A stretch of DNA of 64,000 nucleotides from Deroplatys truncata (lineage: Eukaryota > Arthropoda > Insecta > Mantodea > Mantidae). The position numbers and the translations under genes are program-made. Under the pieces are notes generated by a model. That model searched no databases, had not been told where the DNA came from, and saw nothing but the letters and a program-made list of their open reading frames with translations. The stretch is from positions 44,762,067 to 44,826,066 of the forward strand of contig CM060983.1 in the NCBI GenBank assembly GCA_030765065.1, read 5' to 3'. Shown here piece by piece: positions 56,601 to 57,870 of this stretch. Positions within the stretch are counted from its first letter, which is position 1; each line of letters starts with the position of its first letter.

Positions 56601-56752
56601 TTAAGTTGAAGAAGACTTGAAAAAATTTCAAGAAATCCTAAATACCTATGACAATTCTTCTGGTGGATGAAAGTAATGGAAAACAACTTACCTATAGGAT
56701 CAACATGTGTTATGTGGTCCACAAAGTCCCGCTTCCCGAGGTATACAGTGAT
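1472..56752 (-). CDS. krz: Beta-arrestin (non-visual arrestin), exons 2-11, N-terminal exon missing
   Basis: Gene-level entry. The coding exons are 56752-56692, 47327-47137, 45463-45285, 41645-41510, 41349-41265, 37709-37637, (31969-31826 or 20797-20654), 9206-9111, 5523-5359 and 1562-1472. Joined with one copy of exon 8 they give 1221 bp, which is 406 codons plus TGA, with no frame break. Arrestins bind activated, phosphorylated G-protein-coupled receptors at the plasma membrane, uncouple G proteins and link receptors to clathrin and AP-2. Visible hallmarks are [12 protein letters not shown] (exon 2), [16 protein letters not shown] (exon 3), NSVRLAIRK (exon 5), [13 protein letters not shown] (exon 8), NLIQLD (exon 10) and [16 protein letters not shown] (exon 11). 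The clathrin and AP-2 motifs mark it as non-visual rather than a photoreceptor arrestin. The first coding exon (Met to about residue 18) was not found up to 64000. Introns range from 160 bp to 11.4 kb. Confidence 0.96.
1563..2410. other. Intron 10 sequence, nothing recognised
   Basis: AT-rich arrestin intron between exon 11 and the Penelope-derived fold-back. No gene, RNA or recognisable repeat seen. Confidence 0.5.
2421..2566. mobile_element. Penelope-derived short fold-back element
   Basis: A 146-bp insertion flanked by a 10-bp direct repeat AGTAATTCTA (2411-2420 and 2567-2576). Its arms are nearly perfect reverse complements around cgataaaacattaaaatctt and cgggctggaagg. The left end has ggctttcacggccgg and the right arm ccacggccttccagccc. 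The same motif pair, tttcacggccgg followed by ttttccgggctg, marks the end of the Penelope-like element at 49021, so this looks like a non-coding relative. Confidence 0.7.
2690..2730. repeat. CA/CG microsatellite
   Basis: A run of alternating ca, cg and ca dinucleotides inside arrestin intron 10. Confidence 0.9.
2770..3690 (+). pseudogene. Non-LTR retrotransposon, C-terminal reverse-transcriptase relic
   Basis: A frame at 2788-3060 has [15 protein letters not shown] and a Leu/Lys-rich stretch typical of the region after the reverse-transcriptase core in non-LTR elements. Further on, about 3300-3420, another frame reads [19 protein letters not shown], the C-x2-C-x7-H-x4-C motif found at the C-terminus of many non-LTR polymerases. 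Several frameshifts and stops separate the pieces. It ends near a run of aaat repeats (3716-3760), as non-LTR 3' ends often do. Copies of the same end occur at 18615 and 37730. Confidence 0.75.
3716..3765 (+). repeat. AAAT microsatellite, probable retrotransposon tail
   Basis: A run of aaat repeats directly after the non-LTR relic, consistent with a 3' tail. Confidence 0.7.
4140..4340 (-). pseudogene. Non-LTR reverse-transcriptase fragment
   Basis: The minus strand reads [19 protein letters not shown], which aligns by eye with [16 protein letters not shown] of the copy at 2788. It is a short decayed piece in the opposite orientation. Confidence 0.55.
4430..5045 (+). repeat. LTR-like repeat, probable solo LTR
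   Basis: Contains gtatataaagggg (TATA-box-like, near 4757), then a pyrimidine-rich cttctctcttctctc tract, and aataaa near 4979. This is the order of promoter and poly(A) signal in a retroviral-type LTR. The first 320 bases are shared with 63600-64000, for example acatgttaaaatat, cctttcaccaagc, agaaatagaaagagac, cgcagaggt. No internal retrotransposon sequence adjoins it. The exact ends are not clear. Confidence 0.55.
5359..5523 (-). CDS. krz: Beta-arrestin exon 10 (C-domain end, clathrin box)
   Basis: This 165-bp exon encodes [20 protein letters not shown], a Ser/Thr/Glu-rich linker, and [12 protein letters not shown] plus two bases. The acceptor is tttaacag and the donor gtaagt. [14 protein letters not shown] is the last folded strand. 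The disordered tail then carries LIQLD, which fits the clathrin-box pattern (L, hydrophobic, any, hydrophobic, D/E). Gln stands where vertebrate beta-arrestins usually have Glu. The linker has several Ser/Thr that could be phosphorylated. Confidence 0.95.
5609..5800 (+). pseudogene. Non-LTR reverse-transcriptase fragment
   Basis: [19 protein letters not shown] (about 5728-5785) is the NYRPISL motif at the start of the non-LTR reverse-transcriptase domain. Nothing of the rest of the domain follows. It lies in arrestin intron 9, on the opposite strand. Confidence 0.7.
5830..7400. other. Intron 9 sequence, nothing recognised
   Basis: AT-rich sequence without clear coding or repeat structure. 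It has several stretches resembling 'aattgttgaaaatattg...ccaagtttt', which may be decayed copies of an old repeat, but I cannot define a unit. Confidence 0.4.
7430..7795 (+). pseudogene. Tc1/mariner-like transposase relic
   Basis: With stops and frameshifts the plus strand reads FSDEAWFH, then HGYV, then [20 protein letters not shown]. These match the catalytic-core segments of the transposase type at 57987-58493, where FFDETINAERY follows IIGP. The relic stops at the T-run where the HINE-like copy begins (7787). Confidence 0.65.
7787..8755 (+). mobile_element. HINE-like repeat copy a, with extra 3' unit
   Basis: A copy of the window's main interspersed family. It starts within a T-run at ctacatatagtaagtagggg, has a tg/tctg microsatellite (7920-7960), and ends in agagtaaagaaagtcatgtg and a T-run near 8658. 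A second, truncated 3' unit (8659-8755) begins at the family's internal T-run position (tttttatgtcctgg) and stops at attcccc. Confidence 0.75.
9111..9206 (-). CDS. krz: Beta-arrestin exon 9 (C-domain)
   Basis: This 96-bp exon begins with A, which completes Leu (TTA after exon 8A) or Ile (ATA after exon 8B). It then encodes [20 protein letters not shown] and [12 protein letters not shown]. The acceptor is tgttacag and the donor gtaagt. [14 protein letters not shown] is the conserved C-domain strand pair. The exon ends in GG, completed by exon 10. The Gly/Leu-rich end lies where vertebrate arrestins have a variable loop. Confidence 0.95.
9210..11570. other. Intron 8 sequence, nothing recognised
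   Basis: AT-rich sequence of the large intron between exons 8A and 9. I see no gene, RNA or clear repeat. Confidence 0.45.
11574..12371 (+). mobile_element. HINE-like repeat copy b
   Basis: Starts actttctctactatgtatag and ends agagtagagaaagtaatgtg then a T-run. It is slightly shorter than other copies: bases after tagta in the 5' end and most of the microsatellite are missing. The interior is otherwise collinear with copies c and g. Confidence 0.8.
12380..14025. other. Intron 8 sequence, nothing recognised
   Basis: AT-rich, no coding or repeat structure that I can support. Confidence 0.45.
14030..14235 (-). repeat. Decayed tRNA-like SINE (family 3)
   Basis: Shares order and wording with 27599-27790, for example cacttattttacatgggcctaccccat, gccacag and gaccacttgggctac. 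The B box is no longer clear in this copy. Confidence 0.45.
14520..14800. repeat. Diverged repeat shared with 35200-35440
   Basis: Both stretches have gtcccta/gtccctgt tttccaagtt, aattttctggccaatgagatta or its variant, tggaacacacatcatcagca, ggaaactg and ctatcatga in the same order. The element type is unknown. Confidence 0.5.
14880..15835. other. Intron 8 sequence, nothing recognised
   Basis: AT-rich, no supported feature. Confidence 0.4.
15840..15935 (+). repeat. tRNA-like SINE head
   Basis: tctgtgatcgagtgaccagtg resembles a pol III A box region, and ccctgaggtcccagttcact a B box region, at tRNA-like spacing. Confidence 0.4.
15940..17140. other. Intron 8 sequence, nothing firm
   Basis: AT-rich, with a T-run and G-run at 16913-16933. 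No supported gene. Confidence 0.4.
17147..18000 (+). mobile_element. HINE-like repeat copy c
   Basis: A full-length copy. 5' end actttctctactacgtatag, microsatellite at 17275-17303, inverted 3' end agagtagagaaagtc, then the small hairpin atgtg-n7-cacat, then a T-run. A family-1 SINE begins directly in that T-run. Confidence 0.85.
18001..18262 (-). repeat. tRNA-derived SINE, family 1
   Basis: On the minus strand a tRNA-like head contains cgaggttgcgggttcaaacc (B box). The unit ends at the other side in aaataaa next to the HINE T-run. Other copies are at 25687, 42973 and 44621. Confidence 0.75.
18615..18905 (+). pseudogene. Non-LTR retrotransposon C-terminal relic
   Basis: A frame reads [20 protein letters not shown], then [20 protein letters not shown], the C-x2-C motif of a non-LTR polymerase C-terminus. 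The His of the C2HC motif appears replaced here. Same family as 2770-3690 and 37730-38170. Confidence 0.65.
18950..20115 (+). pseudogene. mariner-like transposase relic with SINE insertion
   Basis: From about 19830 a frame reads [14 protein letters not shown], then [20 protein letters not shown], the mariner signature around the second and third catalytic Asp (usual form HxDNAxxH and [13 protein letters not shown]). Upstream, 19200-19400 keeps fragments such as [12 protein letters not shown] in broken frames. A decayed SINE (19530-19790) interrupts the region. Confidence 0.65.
19530..19795 (-). repeat. Decayed SINE (family 2)
   Basis: Shares tgcctgttcttactgcatat, catttgccagtta, gaggaaaccctagaaaaaacctcagtca and ccttaacgaccttgactac with the clearer copy at 27130-27372. 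Confidence 0.55.
20654..20797 (-). CDS. krz: Beta-arrestin exon 8A, alternative lariat-loop exon (Trp form)
   Basis: This 144-bp exon runs from acceptor gcaacag to donor gtaagt. It encodes [19 protein letters not shown], then [15 protein letters not shown], then [13 protein letters not shown] and two bases (TT). The first base G completes Glu from exon 7, and TT plus the A of exon 9 gives Leu. Length and both phases equal those of exon 8B, 11 kb upstream in the gene. The polar-core aspartates are present. The acceptor is unusual: instead of a pyrimidine tract it follows UG-rich sequence and six GGT triplets. From memory of the family, the Trp form resembles the single exon of Drosophila kurtz, so this is probably the default form, though that is inference. 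Confidence 0.93.
20740..20860 (-). promoter_or_regulatory. UG-rich and GGU-repeat tract before exon 8A
   Basis: On the transcribed strand the 60 bases before the exon 8A acceptor (20798-20855) read tgtgtgtgttctgtgtgtttg followed by six ggt triplets and gcaacag. Such UG-rich tracts are typical binding sites of CELF/Bruno and TDP-43 type splicing factors. A regulatory role is inferred. Confidence 0.45.
20950..21785. other. Intron between exons 8B and 8A, nothing recognised
   Basis: AT-rich, no supported feature. Confidence 0.4.
21787..21970 (+). repeat. tRNA-like SINE
   Basis: cctcgtagtgctgcagtaatgtg resembles an A-box region and atagatccaattccc a decayed B box, followed by a non-tRNA body. 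Confidence 0.45.
21975..23580. other. Intron sequence, nothing recognised
   Basis: AT-rich, no supported feature. Confidence 0.4.
23590..24270 (+). mobile_element. HINE-like repeat, old diverged copy
   Basis: Collinear with the main family but strongly mutated: gaggaagtacaacattccacc, tattgaactttcaccagaaat, aagtcggatgagtaccaaact, gatgcaacacaaagattttcatgaaa, and gaaagtcatgtgaacgtatcacat at the 3' end. Confidence 0.6.
24275..25680. other. Intron sequence, nothing recognised
   Basis: AT-rich, no supported feature. Confidence 0.4.
25687..25972 (-). repeat. tRNA-derived SINE, family 1
   Basis: The minus strand has a tRNA-like head with gtcgtgggttcaaaccc (B box). It is collinear with the copies at 18001, 42973 and 44621. 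Confidence 0.75.
26000..27125. other. Intron sequence, nothing recognised
   Basis: Includes an aaacaaacaaac-type simple tract near 26380. No supported gene. Confidence 0.4.
27130..27372 (-). repeat. tRNA-derived SINE, family 2
   Basis: On the minus strand gcggttcgaatcccaccagc is a good pol III B box, preceded by gtagctgtggtcgttaaggc as the A-box region. Diverged copy at 19530. Confidence 0.65.
27599..27790 (-). repeat. tRNA-derived SINE, family 3
   Basis: On the minus strand tagccgtgatcgttagtaca (A-box region) and gcaagttcgagtcccaaca (B box) lie at tRNA-like spacing. Diverged copy at 14030. Confidence 0.6.
28384..30180 (+). mobile_element. Tc1/mariner-type DNA transposon, full length but dead
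   Basis: Ends are inverted repeats (cagagtggaaggtgacctat at the left; its complement ataggtcaccttccaccctg at the right) flanked by TA (28382-28383 and 30181-30182). The length is 1797 bp. The transposase starts near ATG 28783 ([18 protein letters not shown]) and has frameshifts and stops. The catalytic-core piece at 28993-29193 reads [12 protein letters not shown] and [14 protein letters not shown], with the first catalytic Asp in MDEATF. The same transposase type occurs at 41864-43367. Confidence 0.85.
28783..29740 (+). pseudogene. Broken transposase of the 28384-30180 element
   Basis: Readable pieces in order are the N-terminal helix-turn-helix region ([17 protein letters not shown], then stop), [16 protein letters not shown] and SEADYAPRV, the DEATFTRNG core, and a tail near 29590-29690. 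Several frame changes make it non-functional. Confidence 0.75.
30727..31313. mobile_element. Non-autonomous TIR element (587 bp)
   Basis: The ends are imperfect inverted repeats of about 32 bp sharing ggtttacactttattttttcc (right end with one change), flanked by TA. No transposase frame lies inside. It is probably a MITE of Tc1/mariner type. Confidence 0.7.
31740..31825 (-). promoter_or_regulatory. C-rich intron start after exon 8B
   Basis: On the transcribed strand the donor gtgagt is followed by two C-runs (tccccccctcacag and ccatccccctacag) within 50 bases. C-runs are sites for PCBP/hnRNP-K type factors. Each also ends in a cag/acag acceptor-like motif. A role in exon choice is inferred. 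Confidence 0.35.
31826..31969 (-). CDS. krz: Beta-arrestin exon 8B, alternative lariat-loop exon (Arg form)
   Basis: This 144-bp exon runs from acceptor gttccag to donor gtgagt. It encodes [19 protein letters not shown], then [15 protein letters not shown], then [13 protein letters not shown] and two bases (AT). The first base A completes Glu from exon 7, and AT plus the A of exon 9 gives Ile. The LDG and HED aspartates match the polar-core D290 and D297 of beta-arrestin 1, so the lariat loop is intact. Compared with exon 8A it has Arg for Trp after NNKDK, Arg for Thr before PLL, and Tyr for Phe in the KVY/KVF motif. The upstream tract is only weakly pyrimidine-rich, and the intron after the donor starts with runs of C. 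No stop codon or splice-site damage is visible, so it looks functional. Confidence 0.9.
32607..34340 (+). mobile_element. HINE-like copy d, split by copy e
   Basis: The 5' part (32607-33222) runs from actttctctactatgtatag to the internal T-run (ttattcattttt). There a second copy (e, 33223-34100) begins. After e, 34101-34340 continues with atgttctggacatgcaaag to the family's 3' end (gtagagaaagtcatatgagt). The simplest reading is that e inserted into the T-run of d. Confidence 0.7.
33223..34100 (+). mobile_element. HINE-like repeat copy e (nested in d)
   Basis: A full copy: actttctctactacgtatag at the start, a long tgtgtgtctg microsatellite (33354-33412), agagtagagaaagtcatgtg at the end, then a T-run. 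It is flanked by T-runs on both sides, consistent with insertion between Ts. Confidence 0.8.
34505..34620 (-). repeat. tRNA-like SINE head, minus member of inverted pair
   Basis: On the minus strand ttaactcagttgattagagc (A-box region) and gtggtttaaatccca (B-box-like) lie at tRNA-like spacing. It faces the copy at 34660 head to head. Confidence 0.55.
34660..34830 (+). repeat. tRNA-like SINE, plus member of inverted pair
   Basis: ggtagctcagttagagcaac is a near-consensus A box and gtggttcacatcccagc a B box. The bases before it (gtcgtgccggcatgttaccat) pair with those before the minus copy. Confidence 0.65.
34975..35065 (+). repeat. tRNA-like SINE fragment
   Basis: agcaactcagtggtagagcat (A-box region) is followed by gtggttaaggtcctgg (weak B box). 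Confidence 0.5.
35200..35440. repeat. Diverged repeat shared with 14520-14800
   Basis: Same ordered motifs as the other copy: gtccctatttccaagtt, ccaaccaattatatttaatta, tggaacacataatcattagca, ggaaactg and gactatgatgaacat. Confidence 0.5.
35463..35878 (+). pseudogene. mariner-like relic with rearranged 5' part
   Basis: Begins after TA with a TIR (cagggagagccaaaagacta) also found at the right end of the 59049-59365 element. It then runs into an inverted piece of the element's other end (ctttacttaacaactttatg). From 35624 a frame reads [20 protein letters not shown], with the third catalytic position region, and ends [20 protein letters not shown]. It fuses to a 5'-truncated HINE copy at about 35877. 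Confidence 0.7.
35878..36632 (+). mobile_element. HINE-like copy f, 5' truncated, with extra 3' unit
   Basis: Starts inside the family at attttctcaaaaacggctct, directly after the mariner-like relic. It runs to a normal 3' end (36420). A second 3' unit (36421-36632) begins at the internal T-run position and ends in agtagagcaagtcatgtgag and a T-run. Confidence 0.75.
36640..37630. other. Intron 7 sequence, nothing recognised
   Basis: AT-rich, no supported feature before exon 7. Confidence 0.4.
37637..37709 (-). CDS. krz: Beta-arrestin exon 7
   Basis: This 73-bp exon was found by looking for the expected [17 protein letters not shown] segment. It encodes that segment followed by TVAEVESE, with acceptor tattttccag and donor gtgagt. 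The first two bases finish the Val codon begun by exon 6. The last two bases (GA) need one base from exon 8. Both exon 8 copies supply a purine, G or A, so the codon is Glu either way. Confidence 0.95.
37730..38170 (+). pseudogene. Non-LTR retrotransposon C-terminal relic
   Basis: Frames give [20 protein letters not shown], then [20 protein letters not shown], a complete C-x2-C-x7-H-x4-C motif. Same family as 2770 and 18615, here with the His intact. It lies just upstream of exon 7 in the gene, on the opposite strand. Confidence 0.7.
38400..39935. other. Intron 6 sequence, microsatellite only
   Basis: Contains an AT then AC dinucleotide run at 38656-38690 and an A-run near 38943. No supported gene. 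Confidence 0.45.
39942..41127 (+). mobile_element. mariner element, dead
   Basis: Flanked by TA (39940-39941, 41128-41129) with TIRs sharing gaggctcactgaaaa and, on the other end, gagggtcactctgaaa in complement, then gagaatg. The 1186-bp size is near the usual 1.3 kb. Frames give [39 protein letters not shown] and [16 protein letters not shown] pieces, then APCDFF-like sequence near 40905-40930. This is a typical mariner transposase with frameshifts. Confidence 0.85.
41265..41349 (-). CDS. krz: Beta-arrestin exon 6 (C-domain)
   Basis: This 85-bp exon encodes [20 protein letters not shown] followed by TVKKIKVS and one base (G). The acceptor is a T-rich tract ending in acag and the donor is gtaagc. 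It forms C-domain beta strands. The [11 protein letters not shown] segment corresponds to the basic patch that binds inositol phosphates or phosphoinositides in vertebrate beta-arrestins. Confidence 0.95.
41510..41645 (-). CDS. krz: Beta-arrestin exon 5 (polar-core Arg, hinge)
   Basis: This 136-bp exon encodes [20 protein letters not shown] through [10 protein letters not shown]. The acceptor is attgcag and the donor gtgaga. The Arg in NSVRLAIRK corresponds to R169 of beta-arrestin 1, the phosphate sensor of the polar core. The tail of the exon covers the inter-domain hinge and the start of the C-domain. It ends in phase 0. The intron to exon 6 is only 160 bp, the shortest in the gene. Confidence 0.96.
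41864..43367 (+). mobile_element. Tc1/mariner-type transposon relic with nested SINE
   Basis: TIRs of about 55 bp agree closely (tatgcattccccatatatag at the left; its complement near 43312-43332), flanked by TA. A second inverted segment (41950-42030 against 42895-42965, sharing tcaaaacagtgatattcac) extends the arms. Transposase pieces at 42265-42555 read [37 protein letters not shown] and a mutated core. A family-1 SINE (42973-43264) sits inside the right arm. Confidence 0.8.
42973..43264 (-). repeat. tRNA-derived SINE, family 1, with target duplication
   Basis: The minus strand reads atggtgtagtggttaccatg (A-box region) and gaggtcgcgggttcaaaccc (B box), then a non-tRNA body ending in aaataaaaactcaatttc. 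It is flanked by the 14-bp direct repeat CCATAACTGAGAAA (42959-42972 and 43265-43278). This is the best copy of the family in the window. Confidence 0.85.
44110..44612 (-). mobile_element. HINE-like repeat, diverged minus copy
   Basis: On the minus strand it starts actttctctgccacctaccta and continues with family segments: ccccaccccaaactacac, aaaagttgctctaacaattt, gtttaccataagag and ctacacaaaaaatgtagatc. It is more diverged than the plus-strand copies. Confidence 0.6.
44621..44892 (-). repeat. tRNA-derived SINE, family 1, with target duplication
   Basis: Flanked by the 13-bp direct repeat GTAAAAATGAGTT (44608-44620 and 44893-44905). On the minus strand it carries gtcgcaggttcaaacctggc (B box). 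The head is a little truncated (ends at ccatgctagcctcc) compared with the 42973 copy. It inserted at the edge of the minus HINE-like copy. Confidence 0.8.
45285..45463 (-). CDS. krz: Beta-arrestin exon 4 (N-domain)
   Basis: This 179-bp exon encodes [20 protein letters not shown] through [20 protein letters not shown], with the acceptor gttacag and the donor gtaagt. It includes the conserved [11 protein letters not shown] segment (the middle loop and adjacent strands of the N-domain). It ends two bases into an Arg codon completed by exon 5. The sequence is close to known insect and vertebrate beta-arrestins throughout. Confidence 0.96.
45828..46243. mobile_element. MITE, also present at 60709-62112
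   Basis: Inverted ends carry cagggtgtggaaaaacaatgtgcag at the left and a decayed match ccaccattttctgcactcctg at the right. The interior shares ttgaaatgaaatgtaactcac, caatgagaaact and tgtgtg pieces with the 60.7 kb copy in inverted order. No coding sequence. Confidence 0.55.
46250..47100. other. Intron 3 sequence, nothing recognised
   Basis: AT-rich, no supported feature between the MITE and exon 3. Confidence 0.4.
47137..47327 (-). CDS. krz: Beta-arrestin exon 3 (finger loop)
   Basis: This 191-bp exon runs from [18 protein letters not shown] to SKRPLTRLQ. It is bounded by the acceptor tttgcag and the donor gtattc, which is weaker than the gtaagt donors elsewhere in the gene. It contains [17 protein letters not shown]. 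The stretch around EDLDVLGL is the finger loop that enters the receptor's transmembrane cavity, and the Lys after FR lies in the phosphate-sensing N-domain. It ends in phase 0 and joins exon 4 directly. The intron to exon 2 is about 9.4 kb and holds the Penelope/Jockey insertion. Confidence 0.96.
48040..48810 (+). pseudogene. Ty3/gypsy-type retrotransposon protease relic
   Basis: The frame near 48046-48150 reads [20 protein letters not shown], with the aspartic-protease motif as DSGSS (DSGS type). After a frame shift near 48140 the frame at 48173-48631 continues [20 protein letters not shown], then [20 protein letters not shown], where IIGCDVL is the second conserved protease motif (usual form IIGxDFL). 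This order is that of gypsy-type Pol. Neither reverse transcriptase nor LTRs were seen next to it. Confidence 0.75.
49004..49015 (+). repeat. Left target-site duplication of the Penelope insertion
   Basis: AATCTAATGTCT occurs here and again at 54717-54728, bracketing the whole 5.7-kb composite. Confidence 0.8.
49050..49521 (-). repeat. Inverted left arm: 3' end of the Penelope-like element
   Basis: On the minus strand this repeats the end of the Pol frame and the 3' non-coding region of the plus copy. The junction with the plus copy is near cggcttcaatgg/tgaagcc. It keeps caggacacc where the plus copy has cagacacc, so the minus arm preserves the uninterrupted reading of the C-terminus. Confidence 0.85.
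49518..50212 (+). pseudogene. Penelope-like element Pol C-terminus with GIY-YIG endonuclease
   Basis: The frame that ends at 49957 reads [20 protein letters not shown], then [35 protein letters not shown] and [25 protein letters not shown]...YIGTT is the GIY-YIG core, with the downstream Arg and the EH residues of Penelope nucleases. A one-base deletion near 49933 shifts the frame to a stop at 49957. The true C-terminus continues in the next frame as [20 protein letters not shown] and [20 protein letters not shown]. The reverse-transcriptase domain that should precede it is missing. Confidence 0.85.
50038..51174 (+). CDS. Chimeric frame: Penelope tail fused to Jockey ORF1 (Gag-like) C-terminus
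   Basis: The open frame of 378 residues reads through the insertion point. Residues 1-59 ([20 protein letters not shown] onward) are the Penelope Pol tail. From [18 protein letters not shown] on it is Jockey ORF1. ORF1 proteins bind element RNA. Three zinc knuckles are visible near residues 119-171: [27 protein letters not shown] and [17 protein letters not shown] Pro/Thr-rich linker and a helical C-terminal segment follow. The natural N-terminal half of ORF1 is missing. It is unlikely to be expressed as a meaningful protein, but the fusion is in frame. Confidence 0.75.
   Translation: MKLNSNWHLVIKNKKGHTKPKNTASQSEESNNTAGASSLIPAGQSAESAHTIKRAALTASFEVQKCSQLYSRRARRRIPTFLTELTNETCATAIKSIKDIMHCKVKIEDYVPPQGPPQCGRCQRFKHLTRNCEAPQICPKCAGPHTGRTCTAQQYKCALCNSNEHGARWRGCPYYRRMVDPPARYSHPSARATVTAERGTYAEQLRPQQDRSHITANPPHRSGANLQIQGPSTQPREPVTPPPPTAPPAAPTTPRKSSAQVAAASTPANKTAKQTTLPNVPDSPEKRMLARLASPLPSKTEKNIQYKQHHFRINFLPSHILKLLRNMGNESLSAGLQAIGAVVEKLAQTYSIESNMPFFDILEAIAATLFTLETGRRL
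51300..54071 (+). CDS. Jockey ORF2: AP endonuclease and reverse transcriptase, intact
   Basis: I chose the ATG at 51300 ([20 protein letters not shown]) because it starts just before the endonuclease; the frame is open from 51198, but the extra residues are low-complexity Lys/Arg. It has 923 residues. Apurinic-type endonuclease motifs are WNCRGARSK (about residue 16), LLGETLL (about 40), [11 protein letters not shown] (GDFN position), and ASDHYAIK (about 213). Reverse-transcriptase motifs are [10 protein letters not shown] (about 453), NYRPISLL (about 515), [12 protein letters not shown] (about 585), [10 protein letters not shown] and the catalytic YADD (about 672). It nicks target DNA and copies the element RNA at the nick. 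No stops or frameshifts are seen. Confidence 0.93.
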   Translation: MAGHTLTPNTLTVLYWNCRGARSKLQELRHYLNTNNTDIALLGETLLNAKARFSVPGYRVYRSDRPNRAPTGGTAILIKNNMQHSQKHIPTLKQMDATAITIPIGPQDITVVAAYSSPRTLNTDDLDTITSLSDQVVAMADLNAIHEIWGGDKNNHEGNLLHNHMLENNYIIAHTDEPTFLPHRPEHVPHILDLVILKNTLFQYKLNRVETLASDHYAIKLTITHSPTLHPEAPRRNFNKTNWPLFTQILDANLPTATELTNPEDTETAVTALETATQLAIAAATPFKPPPKREINLPPEVLYLMNERDHERRKWQRTRNIVHKVNMEVLNSDIKTRINQQIQQQWDQTLADMQPGNSQIWQLTKRLIRETINIPPLRNTDNPGQMAETPEGQANTLAVTFERACSPNEPPPPGGFSTMIDDCTRNLITTPTHNKLRKIHPSEVKWLIAHLRDHKAPGPDQIPNLVLKHWTPAAIHHFTEICNYCLQHGYFPKQWKHALVLMFPKPGKDRHDPNNYRPISLLNTMSKLAEKIILKRLNAYLIRHSTIIPEQFGFRAKHSTTHQLLRCTESITQGFNQKQSTGILFLDIQRAFDSVHHPSLLYKLKQLNLTDTFVKLAAHYLSGRTFAVKTSTATSEPRQLHAGVPQGSILSPVLFTIYVNDIPKTPNTTLHMYADDTAISARSVQPRLIHSRLQTALQDLEPWLRQWRIKVNATKSQLMLFTKRTSHKKPLTPLKLQQSDIHWTNKVKYLGVTLDTGLTFGPHVKQVKRLAYAQLTRIYPLINRKTELSTALSITLYKSLIRPIMTYAAPVWGHCAPSHIRTLQTIQNKIIRMASRVPKSTPADILHDELKLHTIEEFIKKLAYDLYRRSKTHHNPLIQGLGQYTTEADKHKRPLSLFDRSLPITKQTGPDPVTQYLMHLIPP
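54072..54568 (+). other. Jockey 3' UTR and poly(A)-type tail
   Basis: About 450 bases of untranslated sequence follow the ORF2 stop, ending in A-runs broken by single T (54524-54568). Confidence 0.75.
54569..54728 (+). repeat. Distal part of the Penelope right arm and right target duplication
   Basis: gccaacgcatcagacgctgc to gttat at 54716 is the reverse complement of 49050-49195, cut off from the rest of the arm by the Jockey insertion. AATCTAATGTCT follows at 54717-54728. Confidence 0.85.
54809..55660 (+). mobile_element. HINE-like repeat copy g
   Basis: A full copy: tttactttctctactatgta at the start, a gtgcgtgcgtgtgtg microsatellite (54940-54974), and agagtagagaaagtcatgtg, the small hairpin and a T-run at the end. 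Confidence 0.85.
55670..56490 (-). mobile_element. HINE-like repeat, old minus copy
   Basis: On the minus strand it keeps the order of the family: tgaatgcaacc...attaaagatttaaccagaa, aaacatgttttgag-like, ccaccccaaactagcc, gattttgattaaaatact-like, gtttaccataagcg and acacaaaaaatgtagatc. The microsatellite position is a CT/AG run (56325-56390). The segment 55960-56110 is the best preserved. Confidence 0.55.
56325..56392. repeat. CT microsatellite
   Basis: Run of ctctct with some ccctccc, within the old minus HINE-like copy. Confidence 0.85.
56692..56752 (-). CDS. krz: Beta-arrestin exon 2 (N-domain strand I)
   Basis: This 61-bp exon encodes [20 protein letters not shown] plus one base. The acceptor reads tttcag and the donor gtaagt. 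It covers the first N-domain strands. The Asp in KRDFVDH corresponds to the polar-core aspartate (D26 of mammalian beta-arrestin 1), whose salt bridge holds the basal state. The preceding exon should end in phase 0 after the usual N-terminal phosphate-binding lysines, but it is not in the window. The leftover G joins exon 3 to make the Asp codon of the DGVVLID motif. Confidence 0.95.
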
Positions 56753-56759
56753 CTGAAAC

Positions 56760-57865
56760 ATCAAAATAAAATCATTAGAAAGGTCAGAAAGTAAATCAGC
56801 AACACGTATACAAAACTTGCTAAATTCAAGCACAACTATTTACTGTTCTAAAATCTGATAAATTTTCTTTGATACTAACACAACCAAAAATAACATTTTT
56901 GGCACAAAGTGGTATTTTTTAAATTAAAGCCATAAGGTTAGCAGAAATTAAACTATTAATTAATTTTTGTACATCAAACTGGTTAAGGGACCATTCACCT
57001 AAAGCGAAGAGTAATGGAAGAAAAGAAAGGCAATACACAACAAGCCACTCTATTCATTAGCAGCTCCCAGACATTCCTCTTTTATCATTCATATAAAAAT
57101 TATTCTACTCTTCTATGTTGGTTACTATATAGTTTGTACAGCAATGTTTACATATTAGGCAATACAGGTTTGGTTACATGAACAATGCATACATAACACT
57201 TAACTGTTTATGTCACAGATCAACAAATATATCGGAAATGATTAGAACTATAAAAGATCATTTGTCTATCTCTTACCATTTCCCAGTAATAAAACCTCAC
57301 AAGCACCTTATGTAAAATTCAAGATTTTTGTTTTATCTTTCATGACAATATCTCAAATATATTCAAATTGTAATCTAAGTTCTACAGGAGCTATTTGAGA
57401 AAATATACACCAAACAAAAATATTCAAACATCTTTGCCTTGTTTCCCTTAAAGACACTCGACTAGGCATGAAATTTTGTGATTTCTCAACTTTTTATTTT
57501 AGGGTCTCTCTTCCCTTCCCCCCCCTCTCTCTCTCTCTCTTAAAAATTCACATACATCCCTTTAAATAACGATCATGTATTCATAAACAACGTTTTCTCT
57601 ACAAATAGTTGCAAACTAAGTAATGCAGATCACAGCCTCGATTACATGCAAAATGCAGAAACAACATTTAAACTCTTTATGTTACAAGTAGATTTTCATA
57701 GTAATGAAATTATGCAACAAAAAACAAAAATAAAGAACCATGATTTTCACCTATGTAAACTTCAGCCTTGATGAAAGAATAATCAAGCTTGATAGAGTCC
57801 ATTATGAGAAAATTAAAAATATAGAATAAGTTTCTATATGAAGCATTGTGGTAGAATCTCAAGAA
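56760..57865. other. Intron 1 (or 5' flank) sequence, nothing firm
   Basis: AT-rich. The part 57260-57560 may be a very old minus copy of the HINE-like family (ctatctcttaccattt, ttcatgacaatatctcaa), ending in a ct-run at 57520-57540. I looked here for the missing first arrestin exon (expected to end in a CSPNGK-like motif) and did not find it. Confidence 0.4.
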
Positions 57866-57870
57866 ACTAT